This document shows, piece by piece, positions 41,333 through 50,905 of a stretch of DNA of 64,000 nt (positions are counted from its first letter, which is position 1; each line of letters begins with the position of its first letter). The notes beneath the pieces are model-generated. The model saw only the letters and a list, made by a program, of their open reading frames with translations, did no database searches and was not told the origin of the DNA. The position numbers and the translations under genes were made by a program. The stretch is from RYN-230 sp963768945 (lineage in GTDB: Bacteria > Actinomycetota > Actinomycetes > Streptosporangiales > Streptosporangiaceae): the NCBI GenBank assembly GCA_963768945.1, contig CAVYJW010000003.1, positions 1,984,001-2,048,000 of the forward strand, read 5' to 3'.

Positions 41333-42217
41333 TCAGGTCGTGGTGTCCTTTTTTGCAGAGCCGTTGAGGGGTGCGGGGTCCGCCGCCGCCGCGGGGTGAG
41401 TGGCCGTCAGGGCGGCAGGCACGGCGGCGGTCAGCGCGGGAGAGACCGGCTCGGCAGCATCGTCTGCCCCGGCGGCATCGTCGGCCGCGGCGGACGCCGG
41501 GTCGGTAACGGGACCCACATGTGCCCGGTCGAAGAAACGCAGCAGTTCCACAGGGAACGGCATGACGAGGGTGCTGTTCTTCTCCGCTGCGACCTCGACC
41601 ACGGTCTGCAGCAGCCGCAGTTGCAAGGCAGCGGGGTCGGCCGCCATGACGGTGGCGGCCTGGGCCAGCTTCTTGGAGGCCTGGTACTCGCCGTCGGCCG
41701 CGATGATCCGGGCGCGGCGCTCACGCTCGGCTTCAGCCTGCCGTGACATCGAGCGCTTCATGGACTCCGGGAGGGAGATGTCCTTGACCTCGACCCGCTC
41801 CACGCGGATGCCCCACGGTCCTTCGGTAGGAGCGTCGATCACGTCCTTGAGCTCGGCGTTGACCTGCTCCCGTTCGGACAGCAACTGGTCCATGTTGCTG
41901 CGCCCGGTGACCGACCGCAGCGAGGTCTGGGCGACCTGGGACACCGCGAAGTGGTAATTCTGCACATTGATGATCGCCTTGAGCGGGTCAACGACCCGGT
42001 AGTAGACGACCGCGTCCACCTTCAGAGTGACGTTATCCCGGGTGATGGTCTCCTGCGCGGGCACGGCGGCCACGGCGATCTGCATGTTGACCTTGGTGAG
42101 CCGGCAGGTGAACGGGTTGATCCAGGTGAGGCCGGGCTTGCGCACGCCGGGCATGGCCTCGCCGAAGCGGAACACGACACCCTGCTCATATTGGCGGATG
42201 ATCCTGAAGCCGAACAT
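41333..42217 (-). CDS. Slipin/stomatin-type SPFH (Band 7) protein
   Basis: The 294-residue protein starts with the slipin N-terminus RIIRQYEQGVVFRFGEAMPGVRKPGLTWINPF. It carries the SPFH core VPAQETITRDNVTLKVDAVVYYRVVDPLKAIINVQNYHFAVSQVAQTSLRSVTG and the C-terminal helical segment SRQAEAERERRARIIAADGEYQASKKL. There is an Ala/Pro-rich tail. Slipins organise membrane microdomains and often work with an NfeD partner, which is not next door here. The usual N-terminal hairpin is short or absent. Confidence 0.9.
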   Translation of the reverse strand: MFGFRIIRQYEQGVVFRFGEAMPGVRKPGLTWINPFTCRLTKVNMQIAVAAVPAQETITRDNVTLKVDAVVYYRVVDPLKAIINVQNYHFAVSQVAQTSLRSVTGRSNMDQLLSEREQVNAELKDVIDAPTEGPWGIRVERVEVKDISLPESMKRSMSRQAEAERERRARIIAADGEYQASKKLAQAATVMAADPAALQLRLLQTVVEVAAEKNSTLVMPFPVELLRFFDRAHVGPVTDPASAAADDAAGADDAAEPVSPALTAAVPAALTATHPAAAADPAPLNGSAKKDTTT

Positions 42218-42385
42218 ATCGGCCGTCCCATCCCCGGCACAGAGTGCGCCGGGTCCACGGGGCCGCGGACGGCGCCGGCGTGACTGTCAGCGTTCGGAAT
42301 GCCCACCGGCCCTGCTCTCATCATCACACATCACCGGGCGTGGGCGGGCCGCCGATCCCGATGGGTCGCCGCCGGGAAGGAGCGG

Positions 42386-42619
42386 TCAGGCCACCCGGCG
42401 CCAGCCAAGGTCTGAGGCCTTCCAGCGGGCGATGGCCTTGTGCTCGCTGACCACCTTGACCTCCCGCAGGTGCAGGCCGGGGTCGTGCATGGCCTGCTCG
42501 GCGCCGGCCATCCCGTCGCCGGGAGACGGCTGCGGGATCTCGTGCTTCGCCCCGGACTGCTCGACCAGAACCAGGTTGGCCGGGCGGGGGCCCCCGGTCG
42601 CATCGATGTTTACGCTCAC
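42386..42619 (-). CDS. Hypothetical small protein (77 aa)
   Basis: GTG 42619 opens a frame encoding SVNIDATGGPRPANLVLVEQSGAKHEIPQPSPGDGMAGAEQAMHDPGLHLREVKVVSEHKAIARWKASDLGWRRVA. The even amino-acid composition and charged helix near the end suggest a real protein, and codon use fits the region. The ribosome-binding site is poor (aagga one base away from the start). It lies 168 bp upstream of the slipin gene on the same strand. The function is unknown. Confidence 0.5.
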   Translation of the reverse strand: MSVNIDATGGPRPANLVLVEQSGAKHEIPQPSPGDGMAGAEQAMHDPGLHLREVKVVSEHKAIARWKASDLGWRRVA

Positions 42620-43081
42620 ATCCTTTATGACGCTGGACGGTCTCCCGCTGTTCCCCGGCCAGCTATCTCGTGCGGCACACGCAGGCCCACTGGGGCCGCC
42701 GTCGCGGCACCCAGGACTCGCTCCACCCCGCCCGGCGGCCGGCCCAGGTGATGCACGCCCCCGGGGGCTGGTCCCGCGTGTTACTGAAAGCCTCCAGGCC
42801 CAGCTGGCCGCCTTGGCGACCGCCGCCGTCGTGCTGGTGACGTTCGGGTCGCCCGACCAGCTCCCCTCCGACGCTCAGCGTTCACAGCGATGATCGTGCC
42901 CGGCCAGGCCGCAACGGTCAAACGGGAGTGTTGACGCAGCGGCCCTGCCCGGACGGGAAGCCCCGCGGTAACCTCGGGCGCCACCAGCCTGACCCGGCAG
43001 GATCTGTCCGCCCGGGGCTACCCGGACGGACACTGCTCGGAAGGTCAAGTACGAGGGGTAGATCAGGAAGGTGGTGCCGCC
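42620..43081. other. Gene-free stretch upstream of the P450 gene
   Basis: About 460 bp with no supported gene. Possible ribosome-binding sequence ggaagg (43067-43072) belongs to the P450. No repeats or hairpins of note were seen. Confidence 0.5.
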
Positions 43082-44431
43082 GTGGTCCGCACGGACTCGT
43101 TGCCGGGTCAGGCGCAGGCTTCTCCCCCGCGGGTGTCCGGCGGATTACCGGTCCTGGGCCACATCGCGGAGTTCATGCGCGTGCCGCTCGACGTCATCGA
43201 GCGGGGGTACGCCGAACAGGGCCCCGTGTTCACGTTCAGCCTGGCCGGACGGCAGGTCGTCACGATGCTGGGGCCGGAGTATCACCGGTTCTTCTTCGCC
43301 CAGACCGACGGGCCGCTGTCGATCAGGAAGGCGTACCCGTACTTCGTCCGCATGTTTGATCAGGAGTTCTACTTCTTCGGTGGCCCGGAGGAGTATCTGC
43401 GGCAGAGGGCGCTGGTGCTGCCCCGCTTCCAGGGTCGGCAGCTGGACAGCTACGTCGCGGTCATGGCCGCGCAGACCCGGCAGCTGATGGACCGTCTCGG
43501 CGAGAGCGGCGAGTTCGACCTGGTCCAGGAGCTCGGCCCGCTGGTCATGCACATCGCCGCGGATGCGTTCCTGGGGCCTGACATTAGCGAGCGGATCACC
43601 GGGTTCTTCGCTGAATTCCGCCGCTTCTCGGCCGGCATGGACCCGGTCCTCCCCGGCTGGCTGCCGCTGCCGCATCTGCTGCGCAGCCGGCGGGCCCGCG
43701 ACCGGCTGCGCATCCGGCTGCAGGAGCTCATCGACCAGCGCCGCCAGCAGCCGGCCGACCCGCCGGACTTCCTGCAGACTCTCTGCGAGGCGGCCTACAG
43801 CGACGGCGGGCGGGTACCCGACCTGGTCCGCATCAACCTGATCCTGATGATCATCTGGGCCGGTCATGAGACGACCACAGGGCACGTGAGCTGGGCCCTC
43901 ATCGATTTGCTGCGCCATCCCCGGGAGCTGGACCGGGTACGCGCGGAGCAGCGGGAGGTGCTCGGCGGCGCCCCGCCCGCGAGTATCAGGGAGATCAACG
44001 AGATGCGCCTGCTGGACCGGGCCGTGCACGAAACCGAGCGCCTGCATCCGGTCGCGTTCATCCTGGCCCGGATCGCCGATCAGGCGTTCGAGGTGGACGG
44101 CTACCGGGTCAGCGAGGGAACGATGATCCTCCTCTCCCCCGCCGTCGCCCACCGCCTGCCCGGCGTGTACCCGGAGCCCGGCGAGTACCGGCCGGACCGT
44201 TTCCTGGAGGATCCTCGCGGCATGCGGGACCTCATCGGCTTCGGCGGGGGGATCCACCGATGCCTCGGCGTGCACTTCGCCTACCTGGAGATGAAGGTCA
44301 TTCTCACGCTGCTGGTCCAGCGTTACCAGCTTGAGCTAGTCAACTCCGACCCGCAGCCCATCCCGGGCCTGAAGACGAAGTGGCCGCAGAGTCCCTGCCG
44401 GGTGCGCTATCAGGCCCTGGCCCCGGCCTGA
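43082..44431 (+). CDS. Cytochrome P450, CYP51-like
   Basis: The 449-residue protein has all P450 landmarks: I-helix AGHETTTGHVSW, K-helix ETERLHP (ExxR) and the haem loop FGGGIHRCLGVHFAYLEMK with the cysteine ligand. The N-terminal half (SGGLPVLGHIAEFM...GPVFTFSLAGRQVVTMLGPEYHRFFF) resembles the CYP51 and related class more than typical soluble Streptomyces P450s. There is no membrane anchor, so it is soluble. Substrate and redox partners are not evident; no ferredoxin gene is adjacent. Start GTG 43082 is the first in the frame. Confidence 0.9.
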   Translation: MVRTDSLPGQAQASPPRVSGGLPVLGHIAEFMRVPLDVIERGYAEQGPVFTFSLAGRQVVTMLGPEYHRFFFAQTDGPLSIRKAYPYFVRMFDQEFYFFGGPEEYLRQRALVLPRFQGRQLDSYVAVMAAQTRQLMDRLGESGEFDLVQELGPLVMHIAADAFLGPDISERITGFFAEFRRFSAGMDPVLPGWLPLPHLLRSRRARDRLRIRLQELIDQRRQQPADPPDFLQTLCEAAYSDGGRVPDLVRINLILMIIWAGHETTTGHVSWALIDLLRHPRELDRVRAEQREVLGGAPPASIREINEMRLLDRAVHETERLHPVAFILARIADQAFEVDGYRVSEGTMILLSPAVAHRLPGVYPEPGEYRPDRFLEDPRGMRDLIGFGGGIHRCLGVHFAYLEMKVILTLLVQRYQLELVNSDPQPIPGLKTKWPQSPCRVRYQALAPA

Positions 44432-44931
44432 GCCCCGGCGCCAGGGCGCTCGTAGTCGAGGAGCACGACGCCGTTCGCGAAGACGCGGGTGGCCGCGAGG
44501 CTCAGGCTGATCGCGATCAGGTCGAACTGCCGGAACGCCGCGCCCAGGTCGGCACCGCCGAGCACCAGGTCCCCGCCGGGCTGCGCCTTGAGCCGGGTCA
44601 CTTCTTCCGGCACGACCTCGCGCACCACGGTGGTGTTCCAGCCGGCCCGCTCCAGCGTCCGGGAGTAAACGATCTTGGGCATGTCCCGCCAGATGCGGGC
44701 GAACTCAGCCACGGCCGCGGGGGCGCCGGGATCAGCGTCGGCTGTCGGCCAGTAGCCGGCCATCAGCTCGTAGGTGACCCGCCCGTCCAGGAATCCGCCC
44801 ATGGGGCCCAGCCGGTCGTTGAAGTGTGCCGCCAGCTCGTCGCTGATCATGTGCCAGTCGAGCTCGCCGTTCGGTCCCTCGATGAAACCGTCCAGCGACA
44901 CCGACATCATCGAGATAATCTTCCGCATCAC
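44410..44931 (-). CDS. Dihydrofolate reductase-family (RibD C-terminal-like) protein
   Basis: The 173-residue protein reads MMRKIISMMSVSLDGFIEGPNGELDWHM, the start of the RibD_C/DHFR-like fold, and continues with GRVTYELMAGYWP and GGDLVLGGADLGAAFRQFDLIAISLS. Family members reduce flavin-pathway intermediates or other substrates with NADPH; this subgroup is uncharacterised. It overlaps the convergent P450 gene by 22 bp at the 3' ends. The DinB gene is upstream on the same strand, 25 bp away. Confidence 0.87.
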   Translation of the reverse strand: MMRKIISMMSVSLDGFIEGPNGELDWHMISDELAAHFNDRLGPMGGFLDGRVTYELMAGYWPTADADPGAPAAVAEFARIWRDMPKIVYSRTLERAGWNTTVVREVVPEEVTRLKAQPGGDLVLGGADLGAAFRQFDLIAISLSLAATRVFANGVVLLDYERPGAGAQAGARA

Positions 44932-44956
44932 GGCTCCTCTGGGCGGCCGGCCGGGC

Positions 44957-45544
44957 TCAGCTGTCTGCGTCCCGGGCCGCCTGCTCCAGCAGGCTGCGGT
45001 ACCCCTCCCACCAGGACTGGTCGCCCGAGGCCATGTTGTCGTTTCCCTGCTGGCGCCCGACCGCCCCGTCGATCAGTTCCCGGACGATGTCGGCATGCCC
45101 GGCGTGCCGGTGCGTCTCGGCGACCGTGTGGGCCATGATCCGGTGCAGCGTCACCTCGTTCCGGTCCGCGGGCCACCAGGGCACGTGCCCGATCGCGTCC
45201 AGCGGCAGGATGTCGATCGTGGTGTCCGAGTGCAGCCACGCCCGGTGGTAGAGGGCGGTGATCTGGTCACGCGACTCGCCGGGGGCCGCCCACATGTCCG
45301 CGTTGGGCTCCGCGCCCTCTTCCAGCCAGGGCAGCGGCTCGCCGGACGGCAGGCCGAACGTGTCGCCGAAGTAGCCGAACTCGACGCCGGCCAGGTGCTT
45401 GACCAGCCCCAGGAGGTTGGTGCCGGTGGGGGTGAGCGGGCGCCGGATGTCGTAGTCCGAGAGCCCGTCGAGTTTCCACACCAGCGCCTCGCGGCCGGCC
45501 TGCAGGTAACCGAGGAGGTCTGCTTTCGGGTCCGGTCCGGTCAT
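44957..45544 (-). CDS. DinB-superfamily (DUF664) protein
   Basis: The 195-residue protein follows the DinB-like four-helix bundle. A conserved His sits in GLVKHLAGVEFGYFGDTF and a second pair in MAHTVAETHRHAGHADIVRELIDG (metal ligands), with NDNMASGDQSWWEGYRSLLEQAA at the end. DUF664/DinB proteins in actinobacteria include mycothiol-dependent maleylpyruvate isomerase-like enzymes. It probably forms a two-gene operon with the DHFR-like gene. Confidence 0.88.
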   Translation of the reverse strand: MTGPDPKADLLGYLQAGREALVWKLDGLSDYDIRRPLTPTGTNLLGLVKHLAGVEFGYFGDTFGLPSGEPLPWLEEGAEPNADMWAAPGESRDQITALYHRAWLHSDTTIDILPLDAIGHVPWWPADRNEVTLHRIMAHTVAETHRHAGHADIVRELIDGAVGRQQGNDNMASGDQSWWEGYRSLLEQAARDADS

Positions 45545-45655
45545 CCTGGCAGTCTGTCACCTAGCCCCGGCCGCCTGTCTAGGCCAATTCCGGGGGTCAG
45601 CCGGGCAGAGCGTCTGGGGGGAGTGGATCGGCGACGACCCGGCCACGACGTTCAG

Positions 45656-47628
45656 CTACTGGGGCCCGCTGGATGAGGCCCGGCCGGCGCGCTCCCGGAG
45701 CAGGGCGGCGACCAGGGACCCGGCCTGCGGCGAGCCAAGCCCGGTGGCCATGTCGTAGCCGCGCCCGGCCGGGTAGCAGGGCCGCCTGCGCCGGCTGCCG
45801 GACCGGCAGGTGCGGTGGGAGTGCGGCCCGTACCCGGCGAGGTAGTCATTGTTCCCGGCCCTGACAGCGATGAAGGCCCGCGGGTCACGGCGCGCGATGC
45901 GGTACAGGCTCGGGGACAGCAGGCCGAGTCGGTGCCCGGTCATCTGCTGGTCGGCCAGGGCGGTCAGCGCCGCCCACAGCGGGGTGGCCAGGCTGGTGCC
46001 CCCGGCGGTCATCCAGCGCTTGCCCTTGAACGTCCCGGCCGTGCCGTAGATGAGGTAACCGCGGGTGCCCCTGGTGCCGATCGCGGCCAGCGCCGAGACG
46101 TCGGGGACCTCCCGGCAGCCGGTCCCCCGCCGGGCACCGCACCGGGCCCTGCCGGCGTGGCTGGCGCGCACGAACCCCGCCTGCCAGGACGGCATCCACC
46201 ACATCCGGGAGATGCCGCCACCGCCGGCCAGGTTGCCCGGATACTTGCGCGGCCGGCCGTGCCGGCCGTTGAACGGGGCCGGGAACCCCCTCCCCGCCGG
46301 GGTCTGGTTCCAGGCGGACTGCACCGGCGGCGAGCCGTAGCGGGTGATGGCGGTCCCACCCACCGCCGTGACGAAGGGCTGGCTGGCCGGGTTGTCAACC
46401 TGGAGGCTGTAGGCAAGGCGGGCGGGCACCTCCTTGACGTCGGGCAGGCAGTCCTCGGAGCCGGAGTCACCGGCGGCCGCCATCATCGACTGGCCCTGCA
46501 GGGCCATCTCCTGGAAGAGTTGCGCTTCGATGCGGACGACGGCCGCCCCGGCCAGGGGCTCGCAGCCACCCCAGGAACTGCTCACGACCTGGGCGCGGTC
46601 CTGCTGGGCGATCGCGCCGTAGGTGTCCACGATGGACTGGTCGCCGCCGGACAGGGGTGCCTGAAAGACGAGGATCCTCGCCCGCGGGGCCATGGCCGCG
46701 ACCACCTCGATGTCCGCGGTGGCCTCGAGCGTGCCGTCTCCCGAGGCCGCCACGCTGGTTCCCCCGTCGACCCGCACCCGGCGGACGTACGGATGCACCC
46801 CGTAGCAGCGGCTGTAGGCACGGATGTCCCGGCTGGCGTAGTCGGCCAGCTCGAACAGGGCCACGGTGACGTGCTGGCCGAAGTCGTGCTGGCGGTAGAG
46901 CGGGCTGAACCGGTAGGCGTGAGCCAGCCATGCGGCGGTGTACACGTGCCGGGTGCGGCGGGCAGCGCGGCAGGCCCCCGGCCCTGGGGCCTCTCCCGCG
47001 GCCAGGTCGGATCCGGGCAGGTACATGGTGCTGAGGCCGAAGATGGCGGACACCCGGCGGCGCAGCGAGGCGGGTACCCGCAGGGGACGCCTGTTGAGCA
47101 GCGCCGTGCGGCCGTCGGCGAGCCGCAGCCGGTCGATCGTCGTCCGGAACGCCGCCTCGATCCGCGCCACCGGCCCGGTGGCGGGCAGCAGCAGGCCATC
47201 CCCCAGGGCCGACCGGGGGGCGAGGCCATGGCTGCGCAGCCAGGTCCGGACCGCGGCGGTGGCGCCCCCCGGCGGCCCGAAGCGGGCCTGGACGCGCCGC
47301 GGGCCGAGGAAGTGGCGGAACCGGGCGGAGCCGGGGGTGGAGACCTCGGTGGCCAGCCGCTCGAGGCCGCGGGGGTGGGCGGAGCGCAGCGCTACCGTGA
47401 TGCGCAGCGTGGCCGATCTGGCCTCCGGGCCGATGACCGTGGCTCCCGGGGGGATCCGCGGGGCCGCGGCGACCGGGCTCACCGCGGCGGTCCCCGGCGC
47501 CGCTGCATGGGCCGGCTGGGCCGGCTGCCCGCCGAGGCCGCGCTGGCCCCGGCCGGGCCCGCCGCGCCGATCAGCACGGCCGCAGCCAGCCCCGCCGTGT
47601 ATGCCGGCCACGTCCGCCGCTTCAGCAT
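45656..47628 (-). CDS. Secreted S53 (sedolisin/pro-kumamolisin) peptidase, frameshift after the signal peptide
   Basis: The catalytic frame has a long propeptide (residues about 55-190: ARSATLRITVALRSAHPRGLERL...) and a mature domain with the Glu-Asp pair in GTLEATADIEVV, SSSWGGCE, AAAGDSGSEDC and the Ser of GTSLATPLW. The C-terminus has a GNNDYLAG calcium-site region. The in-frame N-terminus lacks a signal peptide. A proper one (LKRRTWPAYTAGLAAAVLIG then AAGPAGASAASA) lies in the other frame from ATG 47628, joining near 47527-47530. So the gene is either frameshifted there or miscalled by one base. S53 enzymes work at acidic pH. Confidence 0.82.
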
Positions 47629-47769
47629 CCCATGTCCCCCGTGACAGCCCGCCCGCGAACAGGGGGATGCTAGAAGAGCTCAGCGTGGCGGCCGGCGACC
47701 CGACAATCCGCGCGCTTCCTGCTCGATCGCGGGCATGCTGCTCATAGCGACAGCTGGAGGTGTCAGATC

Positions 47770-48027
47770 ATGACCGGCGACACGATGCGCGATCTCATCA
47801 AGCCCCTCATCGGCAAGTCCGGGTCCATGTCCATGCTCGTCAGCAGGATCGGGCAGGTCGCGTTCCCGATCGCCGAGGACAAGCGGCTGACCGGCGTGGA
47901 GGTCCGCCCGGACGGGCTGGTCCGGCTCGAGCGCGAGACCGGGTGGACGGTGATCGACCCCCGTGAGGTGGTGGCCGTGGTGTGGCACGGTGACCGCGGC
48001 AACGACACGCCGGGACAATTCCTTTGA
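47770..48027 (+). CDS. Small protein of unknown function (85 aa)
   Basis: The ATG-initiated product reads MTGDTMRDLIKPLIGKSGSMSMLVSRIGQVAFPIAEDKRLTGVEVRPDGLVRLERETGWTVIDPREVVAVVWHGDRGNDTPGQFL. It has alternating short strands and charged turns of globular type. I do not recognise the family. Its promoter must lie in the 140 bp shared with the divergent S53 peptidase gene; an 11-bp hairpin follows the gene. A function cannot be given. Confidence 0.65.
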   Translation: MTGDTMRDLIKPLIGKSGSMSMLVSRIGQVAFPIAEDKRLTGVEVRPDGLVRLERETGWTVIDPREVVAVVWHGDRGNDTPGQFL

Positions 48028-48122
48028 CCGCCGCCTGAGTCGGCGACACGCTCGCTGAGCTGCGGTTCCCTTTCCGGTCAGGCTGACCGGGCGACACTGG
48101 GGAACGCCGAGCACCGCAGGCC

Positions 48123-48147
48123 TCCGTGAGCCGCACCGGCTCACGGA
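48123..48147 (+). terminator. 11-bp hairpin downstream of the 85-aa gene
   Basis: tccgtgagccg (48123-48133) pairs with cggctcacgga (48137-48147) with a three-base loop, about 95 bp after the stop of the preceding gene. Confidence 0.6.
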
Positions 48148-48173
48148 CGCCAGGAATCCGAGGTGGCACGCCC

Positions 48174-48539
48174 GTGACGACCGCCCCGCTCGTGGACTGC
48201 GCATACCTGCACAGCGCCTTCGGCCCGGGATGCCCGCACTGCTGGCAGCCCGCCGTTCGGGGCGATCAGAAACGGCACCGGACCCGCGGCCCGGCGGCCG
48301 AGGAGCAGGACCGGCCCGGTGAGGGCCGCAGGCTCCGCTATTTCGCCGCGAGCCGGCTCAGCGCGGAGGAGAGGGCCACCCAGTTGGGCATCATGCCCGC
48401 GGCCGCCGCCGTCGCGGCCCGGGACCCCGCCGCGCTGGAAGCACCCGCTGGGGATCGGCCGGGATGTCCGCCGCCGAGGGCGAAGGCGAGACCCACGCCG
48501 CCCGCGGGACGGCGCGGTTCGTGGTGGGCCTGGCCGTGA
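48174..48539 (+). CDS. Possible small Cys/His protein (121 aa), doubtful
   Basis: GTG 48174 with gaggtgg nine bases upstream opens a frame beginning VTTAPLVDCAYLHSAFGPGCPHCWQP, which has a C-x(2)-H...C-x-x-C arrangement resembling a zinc-binding start. After about residue 70 the composition turns Pro/Arg-rich as in antisense or non-coding frames, so the true extent is unclear. It follows the hairpin at 48123-48147 and precedes the aldehyde dehydrogenase gene. I would not insist on it. Confidence 0.35.
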   Translation: MTTAPLVDCAYLHSAFGPGCPHCWQPAVRGDQKRHRTRGPAAEEQDRPGEGRRLRYFAASRLSAEERATQLGIMPAAAAVAARDPAALEAPAGDRPGCPPPRAKARPTPPAGRRGSWWAWP

Positions 48540-48734
48540 CGGGAGTGCGTTCGCTGCCGGGCGCCACGGACAGACCGTTAGGGCGTCCAGGGCAGCGTCA
48601 GGCTGCGCAGTCCCGCGCTGCTCGCCGTCGGCCAGGTGTGGCCCGTCGCAATCCGGGCAGGGGCCGGGGTGTGATCCGGGGGCCGGGATGGAGCCGCCGT
48701 AGTGCGGATGCCGGGCGGCGGAGGAGCAGACACC

Positions 48735-50108
48735 ATGGCTATAGCGAGCGTCAACCCCGCCACGGGGGAGACCCTGAAGACCTACGACGAGATGAGCGAG
48801 GGCGACGTCGAGAGGTGCCTCGCCGCGGCGGCGGCGGCGTACGCGGGCTACCGCCTGACCAGCTTTGAGGCCCGGGCCGGGTGGATGCGCCGGGCGGCCG
48901 GCATTCTCGACGACGAGCAGGACCAGATCGCGGCGATGATGACGGCCGAGATGGGCAAGACGCTGGCGGCGGCCCGGCAGGAGGTGGCCAAGTGTGCCGG
49001 GGCCTGCCGTTACTACGCCACGCACGCCTCCGGGTTCCTGACCGACGAGGCCGCCGACGCCCGGGCCGTCGGGGCTGAGCGCGCCTACGTGAAATACCAG
49101 CCCCTCGGGCCCGTGCTGGCCATCATGCCCTGGAACTTCCCGCTCTGGCAGGCCATGCGGTTCGCCGCCCCCGCCCTGATGGCCGGGAACGTTGGCCTGC
49201 TCAAGCACGCCTCGAACGTCCCGCAGACGGCCCAGTTCATGCAGGACCTGTTCGCCCGGGCCGGCTTCCCGGCCGGGACCTTCCAGACCCTGCTGGTGAG
49301 TTCCGGGCGGGTCGGGCCGATCCTGCGCGACCGACGGGTGGTGGCCGCCACCCTCACCGGGTCGGGACCCGCCGGGCAGTCGGTGGCGTCCATCGCGGGC
49401 AGCGAGATCAAGAAGGTCGTGCTCGAACTGGGCGGCAGTGACCCGTTCATCGTCATGCCCTCCGCCGACCTGCCCAAGGCAGCCGAGGTGGCCGCCTTCG
49501 CCCGCTGCATCAACAATGGCCAGTCGTGCATCGCGGCCAAGCGCTTCATCGCCCACGACACGGTGTACGACGAGTTTGAGCGGCTGTTCGTCGAGCAGAT
49601 GGCGGCCAAGACCGTCGGGGACCCAATGCTGGACAGCACCGACGTGGGCCCCCTGTCTTCCGAAGAGCAGCGCGACGACGTCGAGAAGCTGGTCGCCGAT
49701 GCGGTCTCCAAGGGTGCGAGGGCGCTGTGCGGGGGCGCCGCGCCCGACGGCCCCGGCTTCTACTATCCGCCGACCGTGCTGGCCGGCATCACCCCTGCCA
49801 TGCGGGTGCATGGCGAGGAGGTGTTCGGCCCGGTGGCCACCCTCTACCGGGTCGCGGACATCGACGGGGCCATCGAGCTGGCCAACGGCACCGAGTTCGG
49901 GCTCGGTGCCAACGCGTGGACTAGCGACGAAGGGGAACGGGAGCGCTTCATCCGCGATCTCGCCGCCGGGATGGTCTTCATCGACGGCAATGTGACCTCC
50001 TACCCGGAGCTGCCGTTCGGCGGCGTCAAGACGTCCGGGTACGGACGGGAGCTCTCGTACCACGGCGTCCGCGAGTTCTGCAACATCAAGACCGTCTGGG
50101 TCGGCTAG
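48735..50108 (+). CDS. NAD(P)-dependent succinate-semialdehyde dehydrogenase-type enzyme
   Basis: The 457-residue aldehyde dehydrogenase has the PWNFPLWQAMRFAAPALMAGN NAD-site block, LTGSGPAGQSVASIAG, the general-base Glu in KVVLELGGSDPF and the nucleophilic Cys in INNGQSCIAAKR. It also has the EEVFGPV and PFGGVKTSGYGRELS C-terminal motifs. The form with LELGGSDPFIVM and MPWNFPLWQ is that of succinate-semialdehyde dehydrogenases, so oxidation of succinate semialdehyde (GABA route) is likely. ATG 48735 has ggagg eleven bases upstream. Confidence 0.88.
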   Translation: MAIASVNPATGETLKTYDEMSEGDVERCLAAAAAAYAGYRLTSFEARAGWMRRAAGILDDEQDQIAAMMTAEMGKTLAAARQEVAKCAGACRYYATHASGFLTDEAADARAVGAERAYVKYQPLGPVLAIMPWNFPLWQAMRFAAPALMAGNVGLLKHASNVPQTAQFMQDLFARAGFPAGTFQTLLVSSGRVGPILRDRRVVAATLTGSGPAGQSVASIAGSEIKKVVLELGGSDPFIVMPSADLPKAAEVAAFARCINNGQSCIAAKRFIAHDTVYDEFERLFVEQMAAKTVGDPMLDSTDVGPLSSEEQRDDVEKLVADAVSKGARALCGGAAPDGPGFYYPPTVLAGITPAMRVHGEEVFGPVATLYRVADIDGAIELANGTEFGLGANAWTSDEGERERFIRDLAAGMVFIDGNVTSYPELPFGGVKTSGYGRELSYHGVREFCNIKTVWVG

Positions 50109-50161
50109 CCCTCGGCTGGCCGGGGCCTCGGCTGGCCCTCGGCTGGCCCGGGCCTCGGCTG
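50109..50161 (+). repeat. Imperfect cctcggctggcc tandem repeats
   Basis: Four close copies of cctcggctggcc lie between the aldehyde dehydrogenase stop and the pspA-like gene, beginning with the tail of the dehydrogenase gene (tcggctagcc). Confidence 0.75.
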
Positions 50162-50167
50162 AACGCC

Positions 50168-50905
50168 TCAGCTCCCGGTGATCTCCTTCGGCGCTGAGCC
50201 GTTGCCGCCGGGGCCGATCTGGGCCTTGAGCGCGGCCAGTTCCTGGTCCACGCCGGCCGCCGTCCCGGCCTCGTCGAGTTCCTTCTGGATGTCGTCGGTG
50301 TCACCCCCGACGTCTTCGAGCACCCCAGACGCCAGCAGCTCATCGACCGCGCCCGCCCGGGCCTGCATCTGGGCGATCTTGTCCTGAGTGCGCTGGAGTT
50401 CGGCTCCGGAGTCGCCGAAGGTCTTGGAGATTCCCGCCGCGCTCTCGCCGACAGATGTCTCGGCCTGGGCGGCGGTGTACTGCGCCTTCAGGACTTCCTT
50501 CTGCGTCCGGAAGTTGTTCACCCTTTTCTGCAGCGCGTCGAGGGTCTGCTCGAGCTTCTGCTCCTCCTGGGTGAGCTGCTCGTGCTGGGGTTCCATGGCG
50601 TCGATCTGCTGCTGAGCCGCCGCCTTCCGGGACAGCGCCTCCCGGGCCAGGTCCTCCCGGCCCTGCCCGAGCGCCGCCTTCGCCTGGTCCTGGAGGTGGT
50701 CCACCGAGTGCTGGAGCTGCTGCTCCTGCAGCTCGATCTGCTTGCGCGACGCGGCGATAGTCACCAGGCCCCGGCGGACCTGGGTGATCTGGTCAAGCAT
50801 CTGCTCGTAGGACAAATCGAGCATCTCATCGGGCTTCTCGGCGGAGTCGAGCGCCTTATTCGCTTTCGCCGAGACGATGTCGTGAGCCCGCTGGAAGAGG
50901 GTCAT
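50168..50905 (-). CDS. PspA/IM30 (Vipp1)-family coiled-coil protein
   Basis: The 245-residue protein starts MTLFQRAHDIVSAKANKALDSAEKPDEMLDLSYEQMLDQ, the N-terminal amphipathic helix and h1 of PspA. It continues as a long coiled coil (residues about 30-190) with many Gln and Glu heptads and ends in a flexible tail. PspA/IM30 proteins bind the inner membrane face and guard it against proton leak. ATG 50905 follows gaggag at 6-9 bp. The ABC exporter gene lies upstream on the same strand, separated by a palindrome. Confidence 0.9.
   Translation of the reverse strand: MTLFQRAHDIVSAKANKALDSAEKPDEMLDLSYEQMLDQITQVRRGLVTIAASRKQIELQEQQLQHSVDHLQDQAKAALGQGREDLAREALSRKAAAQQQIDAMEPQHEQLTQEEQKLEQTLDALQKRVNNFRTQKEVLKAQYTAAQAETSVGESAAGISKTFGDSGAELQRTQDKIAQMQARAGAVDELLASGVLEDVGGDTDDIQKELDEAGTAAGVDQELAALKAQIGPGGNGSAPKEITGS

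Noticed and set aside
45590..45690. Short plus-strand frame reading VWGEWIGDDPATTFSYWGPLDEA
   Set aside because: Protein-like in part but under 40 residues before it runs antisense into the S53 peptidase gene; no start signal.
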